From: Deltaproteobacteria bacterium
GTDB lineage: Bacteria; Desulfobacterota; DSM-4660; Desulfatiglandales; Desulfatiglandaceae
Direction: 5' to 3'
NCBI GenBank assembly: GCA_018644785.1
Contig: JABGPV010000197.1
Coordinates: 1-9,585, forward strand
Length of the DNA: 9,585 nucleotides
The notes below the pieces were generated by a model, which had not been told where the DNA came from, did not search any database, and worked only from the letters and a program-made list of their open reading frames with translations. The position numbers and the translations under genes were made by a program. Of this stretch, positions 4,781 to 9,585 are shown in pieces; position 1 is the first letter of the stretch; each line of letters opens with the position of its first letter.

Positions 4781-5115
4781 CAGAGCCCCATATCAAACGC
4801 GGTGATATCTGGTGGGTCAGTCTTGATCCGACGCAAGGTTCCGAAATCAAGAAGACGCGACCATGTGTTGTGCTTACGCACGACACATTGAACCGGCTCC
4901 GACGTACAGTAGTTGTAGTGCCCTTGTCGACAGCCGCCCAACCTCATCCCCCCATCAGTGTCCCAGTAACGTGCCAAGGCAATTATTCAGTAGTCATCGT
5001 CGATCAGATCAGGGCAGTGGCAAAGCACCGCCTCAGGTCCAGAATAGAGGCTCTCGCCACCGACGAAATGGACGAAGTGTGCCAAGCAGTTTCCGCAATA
5101 CTTGAATTGAGATAG
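4777..5115 (+). CDS. MazF/PemK-family endoribonuclease toxin
   Basis: The 112-residue protein shows the MazF fold signature. IKRGDIWWVSLDPTQGSEIK is followed by KTRPCVVL (conserved arginine R28, proline P29), then VVVVPLST (residues 45-52, with the active-site serine/threonine region) and VIVDQIRAVAKHRL (73-86). Length and motif order are those of an intact toxin. MazF enzymes cut mRNA at short sequence motifs and stop growth when the labile antitoxin is lost; the cleavage motif cannot be read from this sequence. The gene starts inside the last codons of the antitoxin gene (ATGA overlap), so the two are one operon. Stabilisation of the neighbouring accessory DNA or phage defence are the usual proposals. 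Annotation is firm. Confidence 0.94.
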   Translation: MTEPHIKRGDIWWVSLDPTQGSEIKKTRPCVVLTHDTLNRLRRTVVVVPLSTAAQPHPPISVPVTCQGNYSVVIVDQIRAVAKHRLRSRIEALATDEMDEVCQAVSAILELR

Positions 5116-5284
5116 CCGAGGCACATCGGACACCGTACGGGCATACCGGGTCTTGACGCTTTGATCCTGAGTTCACTGCTGGTGCCTGATTGTTCTGAAA
5201 TTTATACCACCGATTCGCATTTTGAGTTATATGGGAAAAAAGGTCTCAAAATCGTTAATCTCTATTCATAAATGGAGTCGTACC
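5116..5284. other. Intergenic stretch before the dehydratase gene
   Basis: This 169-base gap has no recognisable gene and no convincing terminator for the toxin operon. I could not find a -35/-10 pair at proper spacing, although TTTATACC near 5200 could be a -10. The reading frame of the next gene extends back to a TTG at 5222, but without a ribosome site. Confidence 0.4.
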
Positions 5285-6163
5285 GTGAAATTAAATGCAG
5301 GCCTATTGGGGACACCCCTTAAGAATTATCAAACCAGGATCAACTGGCGGGAAACCACCAATTATGCCGCGGCAGTCCAGGACAATAATCCGAAATATTT
5401 TGACGACAGGGAAGCGGCGGGAATTGTATCACATCCCATGTTTGCAGTATCCGTTACCTGGCCTGTTTTAAGCCGTTTGGATAAGTTCATTTTGTCCAGT
5501 GATTTCCCAAAAGAAGTTCTGATGACCCAGGTACACTACACTGAACACCTTATTTTACATCGCCTGATACGACCCGGAGATGAACTGTTAATAACCGGAA
5601 TGCTAAAGGCTTTTTTACCCCATCGTGCCGGGACCCATGCCATTATCTGTCTTGAGGCTGAAGATAAGAATGGGGAACCCGTTTTCACTGAGTACATTGG
5701 CGCCATGTTGCGGGGAGTGGCCTGCGGAGAGGGTGGCAAGGCAGGCCAAATTCCTTTGATTCCGGAAAATGACAACGCGGCAGAAGTTCTCTGGGCATCT
5801 GATATTCATATTGATCCTGAACGCCCCTATATCTATGATGGATGCAGCAACATTGTATTTCCGATTCATACCTCGCCGAAGTTTGCCCGGATGGTGGGTC
5901 TGCCGGGCATTATTTTACAGGGAACCGCAACCCTGGCATACGCGGTCCGTGAACTGGTCAACAATGAAGCCGACAAAGACCCTGCCAGGGTTTCCGAAAT
6001 TGCATGCCGGTTTACCGGAATGGTCCAGCCCGGAACCGATATTAAAGTATGTTGCACGGGAAAGAAATCCCATAAAGATTTTACGGACGTCTTTTTTGAG
6101 GTCCAAAACTGTGATCAAAAGAGGGCTGTTCGCGCCGGATATGTGAAAATCTTAAAAAGGTGA
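5285..6163 (+). CDS. MaoC-like double hot-dog dehydratase/hydratase
   Basis: From GTG 5285, preceded by GGAG 7 bases upstream, the protein has 292 residues. The frame is open to TTG 5222, but earlier starts lack a ribosome site and homologues begin near GLLGTPL. The N-terminal half (about 5-145) is a FAS1-like MaoC_dehydrat_N domain: INWRETTNYAAAVQDNNPKYFD, PMFAVSVTWP and HYTEHLILHRLIRPGDEL. The C-terminal half (about 165-292) has the hydratase segment FPIHTSPKFARMVGLPGIIL (192-211) with the catalytic-type histidine H195. The usual aspartate of the SGDxNP motif is not obvious (GCSNIVFPIH). The expected reaction is reversible hydration/dehydration of an enoyl/3-hydroxyacyl thioester in the cytoplasm. 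The acyl-CoA synthetase gene follows 5 bases after the stop, so the two are one transcription unit and probably work on the same acyl chain. Confidence 0.85.
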   Translation: MKLNAGLLGTPLKNYQTRINWRETTNYAAAVQDNNPKYFDDREAAGIVSHPMFAVSVTWPVLSRLDKFILSSDFPKEVLMTQVHYTEHLILHRLIRPGDELLITGMLKAFLPHRAGTHAIICLEAEDKNGEPVFTEYIGAMLRGVACGEGGKAGQIPLIPENDNAAEVLWASDIHIDPERPYIYDGCSNIVFPIHTSPKFARMVGLPGIILQGTATLAYAVRELVNNEADKDPARVSEIACRFTGMVQPGTDIKVCCTGKKSHKDFTDVFFEVQNCDQKRAVRAGYVKILKR

Positions 6164-6168
6164 GTAAA

Positions 6169-7881
6169 ATGAACAATACTGGAAGATTGCCGCTGGTTAA
6201 CTCCTATATCGATAAATGGGCCAAAGCGCATCCGGATTCGGTAGCCATGGTTCAACATGAAGATGGCAGGGAGGTTACCTATAAAAAGTTCGGGGCATTA
6301 ATTGATTTTTTTGCCCTCAAATTATTTGACATGGACATTCAAAAAGGAGACCGGGTGGCAACTCAACTGGTGTTGCTTCCGGAACATATGGCACTGATGT
6401 ATGCCTGTTTTAAAATCGGGGCGATTATTGCTCCCCTGGATGTCCGCCTGAGTGAAGATGAAGTGGTTCGGGACATCAACAAGATTGAGCCCAAAGCCTT
6501 TTTCTTTTTAGGAGAAACCCCTGTCCGCGATTTCAGAAGGGTTGGAGAAGCGGTTAAAAAGGGATGCCCATCCGTAAAACACCTGGTGCAATTCACTCCG
6601 GATCCGAAACCCGGAGATATTATCGAAGGCGCTGTGAGTATCACGGACCTCATGAACAAAATGCGCCTTGTGTGGTTGAAGCTGACAGATATTTTCACGG
6701 GAAAGCTTAAAAAAACATATGAACAGGTGGATAAGAGAACCCCTGCATTGATCATTTATACCACCGGAACGACCGGTGAACCCAAACCGGCTGTGTTATG
6801 CCATGAAAATATTATTGTTCAGAACCAGATATTGGAAAGAGGTATTGATTATAAAGGCGAGAAAAGAGATTTTTCAATTCTTGTGAATCTTCCACCCAGC
6901 CATGTGGGGTGTGTTACAGAAACATTTATGACCACCATGTTTATGGGGGGGAAAGCCGTTCTTCTGCGGATATTTGACACCAAAGCCACCCTGGAAGCCA
7001 TCCAACACCATAAGATCAAGGTAATCGGACAAATACCCACCATGTTCCGAATGCTCTGGAATTTCCCCGAATATGAGACATATGATCTTTCAAGCCTTGA
7101 GTTTGTTGCCTATGCCGGATCAGCGGTTGGCACCACTTTCCTGCAGAAACTGTCCACCATGGCGCCAAAATTCGGAACCGGTATCGGAATGACGGAAAAT
7201 GCAGGTTTCGCAACCTTTACCCCTGCCGGGATCTCCCATGATGAGATGGCAGGCCAGGTGGGGCAAGCCTTTCCTGATCTGGCACAGGTATCCATTCGAA
7301 AGCCCATGGAAGCGGACGGATCAGCGGGAGGAGAATTGGCGGACGAAGAGATCGGAGAAATTTGCTATCACCCGCCCATCGTATTTTTAGGCTATTACAA
7401 CCAGCCCGAAGAAACAAAAAAAGCGGTTTCAAAAGAAGGCATACTCTATACCGGGGACTTGGGGTATTTTAAACAAATGGATGGGTATAACGCCCTGTAT
7501 CTTTCCGGACGAAAGAAATTTGTCATCAAACAAAAAGGATACAATGTGTTTCCGGGAGAGGTTGAAGACCATATTGCCCAAATGGAAGGGGTTGATGTTG
7601 TGGAAGTGATCGGCGTGAAGCATCAGCTTTTTGACGAAGGAATTTTTGCTTTTGTCCGTCCTTTTGCAGACGTCACCCTGAGCAGCGAGGCGGTGATGGA
7701 ACACTGCAAAGGCATCGCTTCTTATAAAAGACCCCAGCATGTTGAATTATGGCCTTTTGATCAGGAACTGCCGTTGACCCGAAGCACAAAAGTAGACAAG
7801 CTCAAATTAATGGAACTTGCTGATCCCATTGTGGAAGATTTAAGAAATAAGGGAAAGTGGGATGCAACCCATGAAGGATAG
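6169..7881 (+). CDS. AMP-forming acyl-CoA synthetase/ligase
   Basis: This is an ANL-superfamily adenylating enzyme of 570 residues. ATG 6169 has AAGGTG 7 bases upstream; the GTG at 6160 overlapping the previous stop is the alternative. Visible motifs are the P-loop YTTGTTGEPKPA (197-208; canonical YTSGTTGxPKG, so the final glycine is replaced), GTGIGMTENAG (336-346), TGD (428-430), GRKKFVIKQKGYNVFPGEVE (447-466) and the A10 segment PLTRSTKVDK with the likely catalytic lysine K541. It should activate a carboxylic acid with ATP to an acyl-AMP and transfer it to CoA or to a carrier protein. The fatty-acid-like chain preference is inferred from its MaoC partner, not from the pocket. There is no signal peptide or membrane span. 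It forms an operon with the dehydratase just upstream. Confidence 0.92.
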   Translation: MNNTGRLPLVNSYIDKWAKAHPDSVAMVQHEDGREVTYKKFGALIDFFALKLFDMDIQKGDRVATQLVLLPEHMALMYACFKIGAIIAPLDVRLSEDEVVRDINKIEPKAFFFLGETPVRDFRRVGEAVKKGCPSVKHLVQFTPDPKPGDIIEGAVSITDLMNKMRLVWLKLTDIFTGKLKKTYEQVDKRTPALIIYTTGTTGEPKPAVLCHENIIVQNQILERGIDYKGEKRDFSILVNLPPSHVGCVTETFMTTMFMGGKAVLLRIFDTKATLEAIQHHKIKVIGQIPTMFRMLWNFPEYETYDLSSLEFVAYAGSAVGTTFLQKLSTMAPKFGTGIGMTENAGFATFTPAGISHDEMAGQVGQAFPDLAQVSIRKPMEADGSAGGELADEEIGEICYHPPIVFLGYYNQPEETKKAVSKEGILYTGDLGYFKQMDGYNALYLSGRKKFVIKQKGYNVFPGEVEDHIAQMEGVDVVEVIGVKHQLFDEGIFAFVRPFADVTLSSEAVMEHCKGIASYKRPQHVELWPFDQELPLTRSTKVDKLKLMELADPIVEDLRNKGKWDATHEG

Positions 7882-7916
7882 TCCGACTTGATATTCCCAG
7901 CCTCTGGCATCATATC

Positions 7917-7979
7917 ATGATAAGAGAAATTGCGCACCGCAGGATGTTCAATGATGATGTTGAATTAGGAGAGCTGTAA
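7917..7979 (+). CDS. Possible 20-codon coupling ORF before the oxidoreductase
   Basis: ATG 7917 opens MIREIAHRRMFNDDVELGEL and stops at TAA 7977-7979, directly abutting the next ATG at 7980. The AGGAG site for that next gene lies inside its last codons. It may be a translational-coupling leader or chance. No family is recognised and no ribosome site precedes it, so I give it low weight. Confidence 0.15.
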   Translation: MIREIAHRRMFNDDVELGEL

Positions 7980-9467
7980 ATGCGCCACTTGCCGCATCAA
8001 AACGAAAAAGCGCTCGTCATCGGATCCGGCATCGGGGGTCTGAGTATGGCCATCATACTCTCATACTTAGGTTTTGCCGTGACGGTTATTGAAAAAAACC
8101 GGCAACCCGGCGGCATGCTCCGAAGCTATGTTCGCCGGGGGATTCACTGCAATGTGGGGCTGCACTATCTGGGGGCCCTGGATAAGGGGCAGGTCCTTAG
8201 GCGTCTGTTTGATTATCTTGGGATTACCAAAAACCTGCCGCTTAAACGCATGGGGGTCGATGCTCCGGTGGACCGCTACTATTTTACCAATGCCGTCGAC
8301 GGTCCCCGGCAATTTGATATGCCAGTCGGATTTGATGCATACGAATCCCGCTTGAAGGAGACTTTTCCAAAAGAGCAGGGAGCCATTGACGACTTCATGG
8401 CGCTGCTGCACCAAAGTGCCGGCGAACTTGATAGGCTTGAATTTCTTTTCGGGAACCAGCCTATGGCCAATCTGATCGATCAGACCGAACCGCTGTGGAA
8501 CGTGCTGGAGGAGTTGGGTTGTTCCCCCGGACTTAAAGGTGTCTTGGGTGTTCCATCGTTCTGGATCGGGGTGCGACCCCCCCGGTGCCCCCAGTTTTAC
8601 CATACCATGACCCTGGCAAGTTATCTCTTTTCCGCCTGGCGTCTGGAAAGCAATGGCGCCCATTTGGTGAAAGTGCTGGTTCAACGGTTGACCGACCTGG
8701 GGGGCAGGGTTCTTTGCGGGCAGGCCGTTCGCCGCATTAATGTTCGCGGGAGGCATGCAACAGGGCTTACCCTGGAAGACGAGGAGCAGCTTGATGCGCC
8801 CCTGGTGATCGGCACGGTGCATCCCAACGTGGTGGTGGACCTGCTTGGGCCGGAAAACGTCAAACCTTCCTACCGGCGCAAAATTACGGGGCTTGTGAAT
8901 ACACACGGCATGTTTGCGGTCAATGCCATCGTGTCCGCTGATGCTCACAAGCCCCTGCCCTATAATATGTTTTCACTGAAAACCGATCCCGACGGGGCGG
9001 TTGATGATGTGATCTATACGCAACTGCGGCCCAGTGGACGTCCTGAATTTCTATTGCTCTCACTCATTACCGGCGGGTACGACAAATTATGGCGACCGTG
9101 GGAACAAACGCGCAGTGGGTATCGGGGTGCCGACTATGGGGCCGCTAAAATGGCGCTTGCCCGTTCACTCATTAAAGAAGTCGAGCCGGTCACCGGTCAA
9201 TTAGGGGGCTTGGAAGTGATCGATACCTACACGCCGCTGAGCATTCGGGACTGGGTTAACAGTCCCAACGGTTCTGCTTACGGCGTGATGCGATCGGACA
9301 GGCAAATGTTATCAGCTGCCTTTCTGAACCGGACCGCTGTTAAAGGGTTGTATCTGGCCGGTCAAAGTGTCATGGCCCCCGGCATTCTGGGAACGATTCT
9401 CGGATCTCTGGCCACTGCAAAGTTTATCGTGGGACCGGAGCGTTTCAGCAAAGAGGTTCAGTTATGA
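7980..9467 (+). CDS. CrtI/retinol-saturase-like FAD-dependent oxidoreductase
   Basis: This 495-residue protein has the usual length for phytoene desaturase-like enzymes. The N-terminal dinucleotide fold reads ALVIGSGIGGLSMAIILS (GxGxxG at 15-20), ending in TVIEKNRQPGGMLRSY with the ribose-binding glutamate E38 and the PGG motif. GLHYLG follows. The C-terminus LYLAGQSVMAPGILGTILGS (from about 457) is the conserved FAD-contacting end of the CrtI/CrtO/RetSat superfamily. It should oxidise, saturate or isomerise conjugated double bonds of a polyene or similar lipid. Substrate and direction cannot be told from sequence. ATG 7980 has AGGAG 8 bases upstream. The gene starts 98 bases after the acyl-CoA synthetase on the same strand, and its stop overlaps the next start (ATGA). 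Carotenoid and acyl-derived polyene substrates are both open. Confidence 0.85.
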   Translation: MRHLPHQNEKALVIGSGIGGLSMAIILSYLGFAVTVIEKNRQPGGMLRSYVRRGIHCNVGLHYLGALDKGQVLRRLFDYLGITKNLPLKRMGVDAPVDRYYFTNAVDGPRQFDMPVGFDAYESRLKETFPKEQGAIDDFMALLHQSAGELDRLEFLFGNQPMANLIDQTEPLWNVLEELGCSPGLKGVLGVPSFWIGVRPPRCPQFYHTMTLASYLFSAWRLESNGAHLVKVLVQRLTDLGGRVLCGQAVRRINVRGRHATGLTLEDEEQLDAPLVIGTVHPNVVVDLLGPENVKPSYRRKITGLVNTHGMFAVNAIVSADAHKPLPYNMFSLKTDPDGAVDDVIYTQLRPSGRPEFLLLSLITGGYDKLWRPWEQTRSGYRGADYGAAKMALARSLIKEVEPVTGQLGGLEVIDTYTPLSIRDWVNSPNGSAYGVMRSDRQMLSAAFLNRTAVKGLYLAGQSVMAPGILGTILGSLATAKFIVGPERFSKEVQL

Positions 9468-9585
9468 AGATTAAGTGGCTGGCGATGATGTTGATATTGT
9501 TGTTTGCGGCCGATACGGCCACTGCCGTGGGTCTGCCGGGTAACTCAGCGGCGGACATCGGTTACACAAACACCGATGTAATCCC
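9464..9585 (+). CDS. Exported protein, N-terminal part
   Basis: ATG 9464 overlaps the oxidoreductase stop, with AGAGGT about 7 bases upstream. The visible 40 residues begin MKIKWLAMMLILLFAADTAT, followed by AVGLPGNSAADIGYTNTDVI, then the window ends. The start is a clear Sec signal peptide with an ATA cleavage site near residue 21 and no lipobox cysteine, so the mature protein is predicted periplasmic or outer-membrane. The family cannot be named from this fragment. Translational coupling to the oxidoreductase suggests a shared pathway, for example transport or anchoring of its lipid product, but that is inference. Confidence 0.75.
   Translation, partial: MKIKWLAMMLILLFAADTATAVGLPGNSAADIGYTNTDVI

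Noticed and set aside
5116..5284. Sigma70 promoter for the dehydratase operon (TTGACG near 5153 or TTTATACC near 5200)
   Set aside because: No -35 and -10 pair at 16-18 bases; either box alone is too weak to annotate.
5222..5284. Longer N-terminus of the dehydratase from TTG 5222 or ATG 5231
   Set aside because: There is no ribosome site before either, and the extra residues are unlike the family. GTG 5285 has GGAG at proper spacing and matches the usual start.
8067..8948. Reverse-strand open frame of 293 codons inside the oxidoreductase gene
   Set aside because: The forward frame carries clear FAD-binding and CrtI-type motifs, while the reverse frame has no recognisable motif and arises from codon bias on the opposite strand.

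Overview
The window looks like the edge of an accessory region in a bacterial chromosome, probably of the Desulfobacterota (Desulfobacteraceae-like). That placement is an inference from protein style, from REP-type palindromes and a RAYT-type transposase remnant of the kind I associate with that group, and from the lipid genes on the right. No rRNA, tRNA or CRISPR array is visible.

Left part (1-2600): the first 97 bases are the start of a tyrosine-recombinase integrase read leftwards off the edge, with its own promoter. Next come two decayed genes: an ARPP-1/DUF6569-like gene with an internal deletion and a frameshift (324-669), and an unknown gene broken by one frameshift (815-1281). Then comes an intact AbiF/AbiD-type (Abi_2) HEPN ribonuclease toxin (1609-2511). 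Its leader carries a promoter-like pair, a strong hairpin and a T tract, so it probably encodes a small RNA of about 75 nt directly upstream of the toxin. I rate this the most interesting part of the window.

Middle (2549-5115): a REP-like double palindrome follows the toxin. After it lies a secreted-protein gene cut after 44 residues by a roughly 325-bp element with 25-bp inverted ends. The element contains only the C-terminal part of a REP-associated (Y1) transposase. It ends almost exactly at the expected start of a conserved 404-residue protein of unknown function, which can now only start inside the element. A MazE/MazF-type toxin-antitoxin pair follows, with overlapping genes, a good sigma70 promoter and an apparently leaderless antitoxin message.

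Right part (5285-9585): intact, ordinary-looking metabolic genes. A double hot-dog MaoC-type dehydratase and an acyl-CoA synthetase are 5 bp apart. Then come a CrtI/retinol-saturase-like FAD oxidoreductase and, with a 4-base overlap, the start of an exported protein. Together they suggest activation, dehydration and reduction or desaturation of an acyl or polyene chain, but the product cannot be read from the sequence.
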